NCBI RefSeq assembly: GCF_022267555.1
Contig: NZ_CP073586.1
Location: 124,001-188,000, forward strand
Direction: 5' to 3'
Source of the DNA: Proteiniphilum propionicum
GTDB lineage: Bacteria > Bacteroidota > Bacteroidia > Bacteroidales > Dysgonomonadaceae
Length of the DNA: 64,000 nt
Of this stretch, positions 56,334 through 64,000 are shown piece by piece (the stretch's first letter is position 1; each line of letters begins with the position of its first letter). Made by a program: the position numbers and the translations under genes. The notes under the pieces are model-generated. The model was not told where the DNA came from. It saw nothing but the letters and a program-made list of their open reading frames with translations, and did no database searches.

Positions 56334-57015
56334 CCTTTATCTCTTCGAGAGAATATACCGTAAAGGTTGGTTCAAATTCAAGTGCATTTTTTCTCATTGG
56401 ATTGAACCATATCTGATCAATGCAGCTGTTGTATGCACCCACTATATCGGCCTCCCAGCTGTCACCAATCATCACTGTCTGGTCGCGTCTCGAATTGGTA
56501 TTTGTCAACGCATGGGTAAACATACCGACGTGCGGTTTGTTAATACCGGCGTCCTCAGAAAGAATGATCTTATCAAAATAGGGCCTTAATCCTGAGTTTT
56601 CAATTTTTTTGTACTGCACCTCTCTGAATCCGTTGGATAGGATATGCATACGGTACCTTGGTTTCAGATACTCCAGCAGATCTATTGTGCCATCAATAAG
56701 CCGCGTTTTGCGTGTAGTCCTCTCCAGAAAATCGTCGCTCACTCTTTTTGCATATTCCGGATCATCAATTCCAAACTCTCTAAGCGGTACAAGGAACCGC
56801 TCTACAATAAGTTGATCTTTTTTTATATTACCCTTACGATACATTGACCAGAGATGATTATTGGAGGGCATATACACATCGTAATACTCATTAAATGTTA
56901 AGTAAAACCTGTTGTATCCATAATCATGATAGATCTCCTCAAGACACTCCTTCCCGTTGATATGTATATCCCAGAGCGTATCGTCGAGATCAATAAAAAG
57001 ATTTTTGTATGCCAT
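56323..57015 (-). CDS. HAD superfamily nucleotidase (YjjG type)
   Basis: This 230-residue phosphatase has HAD motif I FIDLDDTLWD (D9, D11), motif II HILSNGFREVQ, the Lys of motif III near LSEDAGINKPH and motif IV MIGDSWEADIVGA. The pattern NGFREVQYKKIENSGL...FD is typical of YjjG, which dephosphorylates non-canonical pyrimidine nucleotides. The ATG lies immediately beyond the T-run of a terminator, so there is almost no free leader. Confidence 0.88.
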   Translation of the reverse strand: MAYKNLFIDLDDTLWDIHINGKECLEEIYHDYGYNRFYLTFNEYYDVYMPSNNHLWSMYRKGNIKKDQLIVERFLVPLREFGIDDPEYAKRVSDDFLERTTRKTRLIDGTIDLLEYLKPRYRMHILSNGFREVQYKKIENSGLRPYFDKIILSEDAGINKPHVGMFTHALTNTNSRRDQTVMIGDSWEADIVGAYNSCIDQIWFNPMRKNALEFEPTFTVYSLEEIKAIL

Positions 57016-57016
57016 A

Positions 57017-57052
57017 ATAAAAAATCACGGAGTGACTCTGAAACCACTCCGT
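57017..57052 (-). terminator. Intrinsic terminator after the coiled-coil lipoprotein gene
   Basis: ACGGAGTG (57027-57034) is the inverse of CACTCCGT (57045-57052). On minus the stem is followed by GATTTTTT (A-run at plus 57017-57024). This is a textbook intrinsic terminator for the gene at 57078-57938. Its T-run ends one base before the yjjG-type start codon region at 57013-57015. Confidence 0.85.
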
Positions 57053-57077
57053 AACTTATTTTTCCGGTTAAATAAAC

Positions 57078-57938
57078 TCAGCTCACTTCAATAATCAGAT
57101 ACTTAGTCAGACTCCAGAAACGCTGTGTGTCAGTAATCTGAAAGGTTAGATTGCCATCGCCCCCCCTCACAAACTCATAGGTTCCTTCAGGATGGGTTGA
57201 CCACAACTTCCCTTTTTTCGCATACAGAGGAATTTCAGTCACTTCTCTGATATCGATCTTTAGAAAATAATCTTTATTGAAGGTATCCTTCAACACACGT
57301 GTAGGTTGCAAAAATCCGCCGGATAGAATCTTCTGATCCTTCAGCTCATTTCCAGTCCCGAAAACATAGTATGCGGTATGCAGAGACCTATCTTGTTCCT
57401 TAATAGTTACCGACTGCTGTTCGGCTTCCTGTGCCAAAGAGGTAATATCCTGAGAAAGCTGAACAATCTGCTCATCCCTGAGTGCAAGCTGTTCCTGTAA
57501 GACAGTCAACCTGGAAGCACTCTCCTTCATTTCATTGTTTAACCGGTTAATGGTGTTTTTTAACGATGCAATCTCCTTGTTACTGCTACTGAATTTTTTA
57601 TTCAGTTCATTCAATTGAGACTTGTTACGCTGAAGGATCTCATTGATCATCTTAAAATTCTCATTAACACGGTCCTTGGTAACCTGACTCATTTCTCCAC
57701 CTTGTGCCGACTGTGTTGAGATATAGTTCTCAGCCTCTCTTATCTTGGCAAAATTTGCCTCCACCTCACTAATCACGGCCATCATTTCAACAGCCTCTGC
57801 CTCTGCGCCTGCCGATTGCATAAGCAAGGAATCACGCTGAGCCTGAAGCTCTTTATACTCTTTCGATTCCTTTACATTTGTACATGAAACGATAAGTCCC
57901 ATTACAAAAAACGGTATTAACACTTTTTTAATTTTCAT
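57078..57938 (-). CDS. Coiled-coil lipoprotein of unknown function
   Basis: This 286-residue protein has a lipoprotein signal (MKIKKVLIPFFVMGLIVSC). A long predicted coiled coil covers about residues 25-180 (repeated heptads with LNELNKKFSSSNKEIASL and NRLNNEMKESASRL), followed by a compact beta-rich C-terminal domain (about 190-286) with YYVFGTGNELKDQKIL and YLIIEVS. Homologous Bacteroidales proteins are annotated only as hypothetical. The layout suggests an envelope-spanning or scaffold role, which is inference. Confidence 0.8.
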   Translation of the reverse strand: MKIKKVLIPFFVMGLIVSCTNVKESKEYKELQAQRDSLLMQSAGAEAEAVEMMAVISEVEANFAKIREAENYISTQSAQGGEMSQVTKDRVNENFKMINEILQRNKSQLNELNKKFSSSNKEIASLKNTINRLNNEMKESASRLTVLQEQLALRDEQIVQLSQDITSLAQEAEQQSVTIKEQDRSLHTAYYVFGTGNELKDQKILSGGFLQPTRVLKDTFNKDYFLKIDIREVTEIPLYAKKGKLWSTHPEGTYEFVRGGDGNLTFQITDTQRFWSLTKYLIIEVS

Positions 57939-58266
57939 AACGATTGTTGTATTTTTTCTTTATATTGCATCTAACTTTTGCATTAAACGATATCACAGTA
58001 AAACTATTTACTTTAAAGGGTGCAGAAAAGTTTACCCCGAATTAATTATCATTGATAATCTTTTATTGTTCTAATCATTATCATACTCGTTTCATACGAT
58101 TGATTACACTTGAGCCCACTTTAATGAATCGTTTTGTGAAAAATGATTCTTTATTTTCAAGTGATTATGATGTCTAATCTTCTAATTTGAGACTTTTTCA
58201 AGCAGACTCACACTTTAATTATTAAACGATTGAGAATATTAAATAGTTTGATCGTAAGCAATTTAA
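57939..58266. other. AT-rich intergenic region between rsmI and the coiled-coil lipoprotein gene
   Basis: This 328 bp gap contains several scattered AAACGAT/AACGATT words (57939, 57983 and 58222 areas), a GATTGAT word and a short palindromic ATTATCATTGATAAT near 58046. No coding frame, consensus promoter or strong hairpin was found. Confidence 0.6.
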
Positions 58267-58935
58267 TCATTTTCCACTTACTACAATTACAAATTCGCCC
58301 CTCGGCTCATTCTCTGTAAAATAGGATACCAGCTCAGAGAGCGTCCCTCTTACTGTCTCTGCATACATTTTTGAAATCTCCCTCGATACCGATGCTGCAC
58401 GGTCACTCCCAAGATTTTCCGCCAGCTGGGAAAGTGTTTTCACAACCCGATATGGCGATTCATAAAAAATCATGGTCCTTTTCTCTTCCTCAAGCTGCTT
58501 AAGCCTGGTCTGCCTTCCTTTTTTATGCGGAAGGAATCCTTCGAAGCAAAAGCGTTCGGCTGGCAATCCCGATTCCATCAATGCCGGGACAAAAGCTGTA
58601 GCACCGGGAAGGCACTCCACATCTAAATCTTCCTGTATGCAAGCCCGTACAAGCAAAAAACCGGGATCGGATATGCCAGGTGTGCCAGCATCAGAGATAA
58701 GCGCAATGTTTTCACCTGTTTTCAGCCTTTCAACAACATGTGCAGCAGAATGATGTTCATTAAACTTATGGTGCGACTGCATATGTGTATCAATACCATA
58801 GTGCTTCAACAAAAATCCGCTCGTGCGTGTATCTTCAGCCAGAATAAGATCACACTCCTTCAGGACTTTTAGCGCTCTTAACGTTATATCCTCTAAATTG
58901 CCTACGGGTGTGGGTACTACATAAAGTTTTCCCAT
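58267..58935 (-). CDS. rsmI: 16S rRNA (cytidine-1402-2'-O)-methyltransferase
   Basis: This 222-residue tetrapyrrole-methylase-fold enzyme acts on C1402 of 16S rRNA, the same nucleotide targeted by RsmH encoded at 32883. It begins KLYVVPTPVGNLEDITLRAL, followed by LILAEDTRTSG, LISDAGTPGISDPG, CLPGATAFVPALMESGLP and FYESPYRV. It is shorter than E. coli RsmI (286), ending after EFVIVVSG, so the C-terminal domain is absent, as is usual for the short form. Confidence 0.95.
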   Translation of the reverse strand: MGKLYVVPTPVGNLEDITLRALKVLKECDLILAEDTRTSGFLLKHYGIDTHMQSHHKFNEHHSAAHVVERLKTGENIALISDAGTPGISDPGFLLVRACIQEDLDVECLPGATAFVPALMESGLPAERFCFEGFLPHKKGRQTRLKQLEEEKRTMIFYESPYRVVKTLSQLAENLGSDRAASVSREISKMYAETVRGTLSELVSYFTENEPRGEFVIVVSGK

Positions 58936-58950
58936 CGCTGCAATATTTTG

Positions 58951-59742
58951 TTACTCAAACACTATTTTTATAACTCTTAGAAACTCCTTCACGGTTTTAT
59001 CCTCAAAATTCCATTTACAATTCTCCATCAAATACTTTTCGGCATCTTTGTAGTTTTTAAATTCATTCAGGGAGTTCATTATATCATTCATCTCATCACG
59101 GTTGTTGTTGAAAAGTTCTCTCTGGAACAAGAAACGATCGTTAAGGCTGATGCTCCGCTTCAGATCCAGAACAGTAGGTGGTGCCTTAATAACATCATTC
59201 AGGGAAAGAGGTGTCATCTTTTCATCAGATACTTTTTCTGAAGAAGATGGTTTTGGATCCTCAAAGGACTGTGTTGCACCAGAGGTGCGTGGATTTTTAT
59301 ACTCCGGAAAAACAATACCCTTTGCAAATTTATTACCTTCGCAAGGTTTGCTTTTCTCATTTGTTTCAAAAAAGTTTTTTCTGCTATCACCAGACTGGAC
59401 TGCAGACTTATCCGAAGATATTTCTTCAGCAACAGTGCTATCCTTTAAAGAGTTTTCAAGCTTCTGTGCATCATCGCCGTTCTTTAACCCGCTAGCTGCA
59501 TTTTTACTGCTTTCAGTTTCTGAGAGGAACAGCACCAGCCGCTCCATCTGGCTCTTCATCTCATCAATCTGCAAGAGCTCCAGCTCATGAATCATTCGTG
59601 ACATCTTCTCCATCCTATTGAAAGATTCACTAAAAAAAGAAAAAGGCAGCGAATTACTGTCTCTGATGGACAGTACACTCTCCTCCAAAGCTCTCAGTTC
59701 GTTCAGAAGCCTCTCTGTATATTCTTTCCTTTTTTCCAACAT
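58951..59742 (-). CDS. Conserved-looking protein of unknown function
   Basis: This 263-residue protein has no signal or membrane segment. An N-terminal helical region (about 1-75, Glu/Leu rich) is followed by a Ser/Lys/Asp-rich low-complexity linker (about 75-185) and a C-terminal helical domain (about 190-263: LNDRFLFQRELFNNNRDEMN, then YLMENCKWNFED). I recall similar uncharacterised Bacteroidales proteins with this C-terminal domain, but no function. It lies 15 bp upstream of rsmI on the same strand. Confidence 0.8.
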   Translation of the reverse strand: MLEKRKEYTERLLNELRALEESVLSIRDSNSLPFSFFSESFNRMEKMSRMIHELELLQIDEMKSQMERLVLFLSETESSKNAASGLKNGDDAQKLENSLKDSTVAEEISSDKSAVQSGDSRKNFFETNEKSKPCEGNKFAKGIVFPEYKNPRTSGATQSFEDPKPSSSEKVSDEKMTPLSLNDVIKAPPTVLDLKRSISLNDRFLFQRELFNNNRDEMNDIMNSLNEFKNYKDAEKYLMENCKWNFEDKTVKEFLRVIKIVFE

Positions 59743-59821
59743 TCGAAATTAATTTATCGAGAATTACCACTGAGAGTCAACTATTAGTGACTACCTCTGT
59801 TTATGATACATACAAAAGTAA

Positions 59822-61249
59822 TCAATATTTAGAATGCTCAACAAAATCATCAGGTAAATTCACAAGATATAACTTTTGAGAACTCCGGGTTATGGAGGTG
59901 TAAAGCCATCGATAGAAGTTATCGCCCATATACGATTCCTGAATGTAACCCAGATCGAGAAAAACATTTTTCCACTCACCACCCTGTGCCTTGTGGCAGG
60001 TAACAGCATATCCGTACTTTGCCTGCAAAGCATTGAAGTAGGGATTTGATTTTACTTTCTTATATCTTAAACGCTTTTGCGGGATATCGGCATAGTCTTC
60101 AATTACACTTGAAAACAGCTGATCGCTCTGCTCGCGGGTAAGTCCCGGGACTTCAGTATGAAGTGCATCAAGTATTATCTTTGCCTCAAACTCCATATCG
60201 TAGTCGCGGTGATATAATAATGCATTGCAAAACCTAAGTCCATACATATCCTCCTCTCCCCTCACACGCACTACCTCAACAAACTCTCCGTTAGCTATAA
60301 AATCGAGGTTCTCGAAATTCTCTACCCAGTAATAGTTATTTCTTGTAATCATCAGAATATCTCCTGAAGATAGTTCGTTTTCACGGAAAAGGACTCTGCT
60401 CCTTATGCCATTATTATAAGCGTTTACTCTTTTATTTGAGCGGGAAATAATAATGGTCTCCTCAATTCCGTCTATACGATATGCATTTGATATCTCATCA
60501 ATCAGTTCCATTCCTGTTATTCGCTTCACATCGGAAAAACCATCCACCCTTAGTTTTGGATATTCATCGGTGAGATGAAACCTCAATGCATTTCTCAACG
60601 CCGTGGCATTGCACAGTATACCCGACTCCTCCGTCTGCCGCACAATCTCAGTGAGTGTTGCCTCGGTGACCTGCAGCGAATAAGACTGCAACACATCTTT
60701 TTCAAGTGCGGGACTGTACTCCTGCTTTACCGGTGGCAGCTGTGCATTGTCACCTATAAGCAGCATCCGGCACCCTTCGGCTGAATAAACGTACTCAATA
60801 AGATCGTCCAATAACCGCCCTGTTCCGAATATCGAAAAATCAAAAGATTCATTATTAATCATTGATGCCTCATCAACAATAAAAAGCGTATGTTTGTGCA
60901 GATTATCCGTCAATGAGAAAAGAGGTGTTCCTTCAGCAAATTTCTGCTGGCGATAAATCTTCTTGTGAATGGTATATGTCTGCTGTTCTGAATAGTTAGA
61001 GAAAACCTTTGCTGCACGTCCTGTAGGTGCCAGCAGTACGGTTTTTTGCCCAAATTCCGACATTGTCTTCACAAGGCTGCCTATCAGGGACGATTTTCCC
61101 GTTCCTGCGTAGCCTGAAAGCAAAAATATTTGATCACCAATTTCAGAAAAAAGAAAATCTACAATCTTTTCCAAAGCATTCTGTTGGTCATTTGTGAAAC
61201 TGAATGGGAAATATCCGCTGATTTTCTCAATAAAAAACCGTTTTATCAT
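59822..61249 (-). CDS. RecD-like superfamily 1 helicase / AAA ATPase
   Basis: This 475-residue protein has Walker A GYAGTGKS (46-53), the motif Ia region VLLAPTGRAAKVFS, Walker B LFIVDEASMI, motif III GDNAQLPPV and the C-terminal UvrD-like VTCHKAQGGEWKNVFLD plus YTSITRSSQKLYLV. It is a compact stand-alone RecD2/Dda-like helicase rather than RecD of a RecBCD complex, since no recB or recC is adjacent. The start at 61249 is preferred over one 14 codons upstream that adds a hydrophobic stretch unlike the family. Confidence 0.88.
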   Translation of the reverse strand: MIKRFFIEKISGYFPFSFTNDQQNALEKIVDFLFSEIGDQIFLLSGYAGTGKSSLIGSLVKTMSEFGQKTVLLAPTGRAAKVFSNYSEQQTYTIHKKIYRQQKFAEGTPLFSLTDNLHKHTLFIVDEASMINNESFDFSIFGTGRLLDDLIEYVYSAEGCRMLLIGDNAQLPPVKQEYSPALEKDVLQSYSLQVTEATLTEIVRQTEESGILCNATALRNALRFHLTDEYPKLRVDGFSDVKRITGMELIDEISNAYRIDGIEETIIISRSNKRVNAYNNGIRSRVLFRENELSSGDILMITRNNYYWVENFENLDFIANGEFVEVVRVRGEEDMYGLRFCNALLYHRDYDMEFEAKIILDALHTEVPGLTREQSDQLFSSVIEDYADIPQKRLRYKKVKSNPYFNALQAKYGYAVTCHKAQGGEWKNVFLDLGYIQESYMGDNFYRWLYTSITRSSQKLYLVNLPDDFVEHSKY

Positions 61250-61364
61250 TTTTTTTGGTATTTTTTCCCGTAAAAGTAGCACAATTATCATTCTTTTTCT
61301 AAATTTGTAGTCTAAAATCAGATAATCAAAATTAAAACAGTATAAATATTAAAAAGAAAAGTCC

Positions 61365-62069
61365 ATGAAAGTTGTGATGAAAGTGCTTCTAGCACTAGCC
61401 ATTGTTCTTTTAGCGTACGTTAGCTGGAGGAGTATCCAGGGTCCTATTGAATTCAATGCCGAAGTTGCAAAACGTGACAGGGCCGTTATCCAGCGTCTAG
61501 TGGATATCCGCACTGCACAGGTTGCCTTACGTTCTCAGACAGGTTCTTACACCGGCAGTTTTGAAACACTTATTGATTTCGTAAAAGGAGGCAAAATAGC
61601 AACACTTGTGAAATCGGGCGATCTTACCGAGGCTCAGCTGGAAGCTGGCATGACAGAAGAAAAAGCCATGAAGATTATCAATTCAGGCAATGAAAAAGCA
61701 ATCAAGGATGCAGGCCTTTGGGACGACGCAAAGAGTGGACCTCAATTAACAAGGGATTCAATTTTTTCTCCTGCAGTTGAAGTGTTGTATCCTAATCGCA
61801 CTAGCTTCAGTGCCGACTCTTTGGCATTTGTTCCCTACGGAGAGGGGACAAAATTTGAAATGGGTGTTGATTCACTTATTACTGCATCGGGATATCACAT
61901 TCAGGTGTTCGAGGCAAAAGCACCTTACACCGTTTATTTGGGCGACCTTGACAAGAAGCTGCTGAATCAGAAAATACAGGAAGTACTTGATCGCCCCGGG
62001 AAAAAATATCCAGGAATGCAGGTTGGCTCACTCGAAGTTGCTAATAATAATGCCGGTAACTGGGAATAA
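61365..62069 (+). CDS. Membrane-anchored protein of unknown function
   Basis: This 234-residue protein has one N-terminal membrane segment (about 4-22, VMKVLLALAIVLLAYVSW) and a periplasmic body. Residues about 35-65 (RDRAVIQRLVDIRTAQVALRS, then TGSYTGSFETLIDFV) resemble the start of pilin-like or type II secretion-type N-terminal helices, but a prepilin cleavage site is not evident. The rest is beta-rich. It lies 22 bp before the DUF3822 gene and is probably co-transcribed with it and rsmD. Confidence 0.8.
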   Translation: MKVVMKVLLALAIVLLAYVSWRSIQGPIEFNAEVAKRDRAVIQRLVDIRTAQVALRSQTGSYTGSFETLIDFVKGGKIATLVKSGDLTEAQLEAGMTEEKAMKIINSGNEKAIKDAGLWDDAKSGPQLTRDSIFSPAVEVLYPNRTSFSADSLAFVPYGEGTKFEMGVDSLITASGYHIQVFEAKAPYTVYLGDLDKKLLNQKIQEVLDRPGKKYPGMQVGSLEVANNNAGNWE

Positions 62070-62091
62070 TTGACTGTCCCTTCCAATAATT

Positions 62092-62907
62092 ATGTTTTTA
62101 CCGGAAAATATCGATTTAGCTCACTCCGAAAATTATAATTTATCCATTCGGTTAACGCCGGATGGATTTTCTTTTTCTATATACAACCCTTCCGACCCCT
62201 CAATCTTTTACTTTCAGGAGACAGGCCTGAGCTGTAAATTATCATTCATTGATAATATAAAAAAAGTAATCTTCGATCTAGGTTTTTTCAGTCAGGCATT
62301 CAATAAAACCACTGTAACCATGGTTACAAGGGACTATACAATTGTTCCTACACCATTCTTCGACAAAAAACAGGCAAAAGAAATATTCGATTTTAATTTC
62401 TACAACAGAGATGGTGCCATACTCACTGATACCTGCTCAAATGAAGAATATCATATTGTTTTTCAGGCCGACCGGGATGTTTATTCATTCCTGTATCGTA
62501 ATTTGTGGAATCCGCATTTCCGTCATCACTGCTCTCCACTGTTGTCATTGTTCGAAAACTACCGGGACAAAGACAACAAAAGTTGCTGTTTTGTGAATTT
62601 TCACGATAGCTACGAAACCATAATATGTTACTCTGAAAATGGGCTTCTATCGGCAAACACTTTTCCTGCCGTTAACCATCACGACTCCACTTATTGCATC
62701 GCAAGTGTATGGGAGAGATTGGGATTGAATCAAACAACCGACAAGCTCTATCTCTCAGGAGATGCCGATTCTCAAAAAACAGTCACCGATATTCTAAAAA
62801 AGCTAATCCGGCACGTTGGCACTATTGAGTTGAATCCTGTTACAGTGCTAACCGAAGAGCAGAGAAGAACAATACCTACCGATATGATTGCAGACCTATG
62901 CGTATAA
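62092..62907 (+). CDS. DUF3822 family protein
   Basis: This 271-residue cytoplasmic protein matches my recall of the Bacteroidota DUF3822 family, an actin/hexokinase-like fold related to pilus-assembly ATPase-like proteins, often encoded just before rsmD as here. Segments include LSIRLTPDGFSFSIYNP, CCFVNFHDSYETIICY and KLYLSGDADSQKTVT. The function is unknown. Its stop overlaps the rsmD start by 10 bp, indicating translational coupling. Confidence 0.82.
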   Translation: MFLPENIDLAHSENYNLSIRLTPDGFSFSIYNPSDPSIFYFQETGLSCKLSFIDNIKKVIFDLGFFSQAFNKTTVTMVTRDYTIVPTPFFDKKQAKEIFDFNFYNRDGAILTDTCSNEEYHIVFQADRDVYSFLYRNLWNPHFRHHCSPLLSLFENYRDKDNKSCCFVNFHDSYETIICYSENGLLSANTFPAVNHHDSTYCIASVWERLGLNQTTDKLYLSGDADSQKTVTDILKKLIRHVGTIELNPVTVLTEEQRRTIPTDMIADLCV

Positions 62908-63431
62908 TAAGCGGGAAATATAAATCAAGAAGGATTCAGGTGCCGCCCAATTTGAAGGCTCGTCCTACGACCGATTTTGCCAGAGAGAGTCTTTTCAATA
63001 TTCTGAATAACAGGGTATACTGGGAAGAGACCTCTGCACTTGATCTTTTTTCCGGCACAGGAAGTATTGCCCTTGAACTGGTTTCCAGAGGATGCCCTTA
63101 TGTTGTGAGTGTGGAACAGAATCAAAACCATTTCAACTTCATTTGCCGTACCCAGGAGATGCTTGGAGCAAAGGAGCTGTATCCAGTAAAAGCAGACGCT
63201 TTTAAATATTTACAGTCACTCGGGCAACAGTTTGATTTTATTTTCGCCGATCCGCCTTATGAACTTCCGGGTATCGACTCACTGCCTGCCATCATCTTTG
63301 AAAAAAAACTCCTTAAGCCGGGTGGCCTTTTTGTGCTGGAACATTCCAAAAAATTCAATTTTTCACTTCTACCTCATTTTAGTGAAGAGAGGGTGTACGG
63401 CAATGTACATTTTTCATTTTTTACATTTTAA
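62898..63431 (+). CDS. rsmD: 16S rRNA (guanine-966-N2)-methyltransferase
   Basis: This 177-residue SAM methyltransferase modifies G966 of 16S rRNA. It starts MRIISGKYKSRRIQVP and has the SAM motif ALDLFSGTGSIALELVSRG and catalytic FADPPYE (an N/D-PPY motif). Length is typical. Overlap of 10 bp with the preceding gene fits an operon of three genes from 61365. Confidence 0.95.
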   Translation: MRIISGKYKSRRIQVPPNLKARPTTDFARESLFNILNNRVYWEETSALDLFSGTGSIALELVSRGCPYVVSVEQNQNHFNFICRTQEMLGAKELYPVKADAFKYLQSLGQQFDFIFADPPYELPGIDSLPAIIFEKKLLKPGGLFVLEHSKKFNFSLLPHFSEERVYGNVHFSFFTF

Positions 63432-63457
63432 TCCTGCAATAATTTATCTTATTTTTG
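63427..63457 (+). promoter_or_regulatory. Probable promoter of the BtuB-like receptor gene
   Basis: TATTTTTG at 63450-63457 is a perfect -7 element, with TTT at 63427-63429 exactly 20 bases upstream as a near -33. It overlaps the rsmD stop. Transcription would start near 63464, twelve bases before the repeat element. Confidence 0.6.
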
Positions 63458-63475
63458 CAGCGCATTTGATAACAA

Positions 63476-63589
63476 TTCGGTAAAAAATTAGAAAAACCTC
63501 ATAATCGATCAGCTATATACAAAATAAACCTAGCAAAAAAGCTGCAGCTATTTTTGCTGATTGTAAAGGTGTTTAAAATATTTACCGAA
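63476..63589 (+). repeat. TonB-leader element, copy C (perfect 9 bp terminal inverted repeats)
   Basis: TTCGGTAAA at 63476-63484 is the exact inverse of TTTACCGAA at 63581-63589. A strong internal hairpin is formed by AGCAAAAA (63532-63539) and TTTTTGCT (63551-63558) around GCTGCAGC. TGATTGT, AGGTGTTTAAA and the right arm follow, as in copy B. It ends 29 bp before the receptor start, so the right arm lies next to the ribosome-binding region. Confidence 0.75.
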
Positions 63590-63618
63590 ATACTTATTTA
63601 ATAAAAAATGAATTTATT

Positions 63619-64000
63619 ATGGACAAAAAACAATTGAACGTAGCGAAGGTATTTCGTTTTAAGCGATTCGCCCGCAAGTCTTACAGCGTTTTCAACAGTC
63701 TCCACAAAACCGTTACAATCGGTGTTTTGTCGGGTTGCACTTTGATGAGCGCCCATGCAGTATCGGTGGAACCCATGGAACAGATTTATGTGGAAATGTC
63801 AACAGACTCCATTCCCCCGACTGAACTTGATGAAGTTGTGGTTACCGCATCAAAGGTTAATCTACCATTGAGCCTGGCAGCCAAGCAGGTAACAATTATA
63901 TCAAGACAGGAAATTGAGCGGGCACCCGTTCGCAGTATAGAAGACCTTCTGAATTACGTAGCAGGCGTAGATATCCTGCAGCGCGGGCCGCACGGCGTAC
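63619..64000 (+). CDS. BtuB-like TonB-dependent receptor, N-terminal part (cut by window edge)
   Basis: The frame from ATG 63619 is open to the window end (127 codons). The N-terminal extension is basic (FRFKRFARKSYSVFNSLHK) before a hydrophobic stretch (TVTIGVLSGCTLMSAHA), as in Bacteroidales BtuB-type receptors. The TonB box region LDEVVVTASKVN (about 70-81) and the start of the plug (VTIISRQEIERAPVRSIEDL) follow. There is no carboxypeptidase-like domain, so this is not a SusC protein. Cobalamin is a possible substrate, but no B12 riboswitch signature is seen upstream. Confidence 0.85.
   Translation, partial: MDKKQLNVAKVFRFKRFARKSYSVFNSLHKTVTIGVLSGCTLMSAHAVSVEPMEQIYVEMSTDSIPPTELDEVVVTASKVNLPLSLAAKQVTIISRQEIERAPVRSIEDLLNYVAGVDILQRGPHGV

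Noticed and set aside
57939-58266. AT-rich gap considered as a replication origin
   Set aside because: No cluster of TTATCCACA-like DnaA boxes and no dnaA, dnaN or gidA-type neighbours.
63432-63618. Possible cobalamin riboswitch before the BtuB-like gene
   Set aside because: No B12-box-like sequence or usual riboswitch core could be found, and the gap of 187 bp is filled by a promoter and the repeat element.

Overview
The window reads as a chromosomal segment of a Gram-negative Bacteroidota bacterium, most likely order Bacteroidales (inference). The support is three SusC/BtuB-type TonB-dependent receptors, two SusD lipoproteins, Bacteroidales-type promoters (TTG, about 20 bases, TAnnTTTG), a PASTA-tailed division transpeptidase, a MurE of the meso-diaminopimelate type, and adjacent glycine-lipid acyltransferase genes. 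Backbone genes have roughly 45% GC. I saw no rRNA, tRNA, CRISPR array, prophage or insertion sequence.

Layout: (1) 1-734, start of a large receiver-like/PEP-pyruvate-binding protein, cut by the window edge. (2) 735-7062, a gene-poor AT-rich kilobase, then an orphan SusC/SusD pair with no enzymes beside it. (3) 7418-17501, housekeeping genes on the plus strand: lytic transglycosylase, uvrA, tpx, ftsK, a LolA-like carrier, trxB and a small exported protein. (4) 17502-34264, minus strand, a complete division and cell wall (dcw) cluster read as mraZ-rsmH-ftsL-ftsI-murE-mraY-murD-ftsW-murG-murC-ftsQ-ftsA-ftsZ, followed by a YqeY protein. (5) 34538-36425, a glsA/glsB-like pair for acylated glycine lipids. 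(6) 36650-54944, a starch/maltodextrin locus: susC, susD, susE, an outer-surface GH13 amylase, a periplasmic SusA-like GH13 and a GH13 pullulanase-like lipoprotein on plus. Then on minus come an M23 peptidase, a fourth GH13, an MFS sugar transporter and a LacI regulator. (7) 55035-63431, assorted genes: arginine deiminase family protein, YjjG-type phosphatase, coiled-coil lipoprotein, rsmI, RecD-like helicase, DUF3822 protein, rsmD. (8) 63427-64000, the start of a BtuB-like receptor.

How the parts fit: in the starch locus SusD/SusE would bind starch at the surface, the lipoprotein GH13 enzymes would cut it, SusC would import oligosaccharides, SusA would trim them in the periplasm, and the MFS protein would carry maltose-size sugars inward. 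LacI, rather than a SusR sensor, is the local regulator.

Most interesting observation: each of the three TonB-dependent receptor genes is preceded by a 114-118 bp element. Two copies end in perfect 9-base inverted repeats (TTCGGTAAA / TTTACCGAA), with a variable internal hairpin and a conserved block beginning TGATTGT; the third copy is degenerate. Two copies lie just downstream of promoter-like sequences, so they would form structured mRNA leaders. Also notable are a sharp GC mosaic inside the starch locus with breaks inside genes, a duplicated promoter before ftsA, and terminator-like hairpins in the trxB leader and right against the yjjG start codon.
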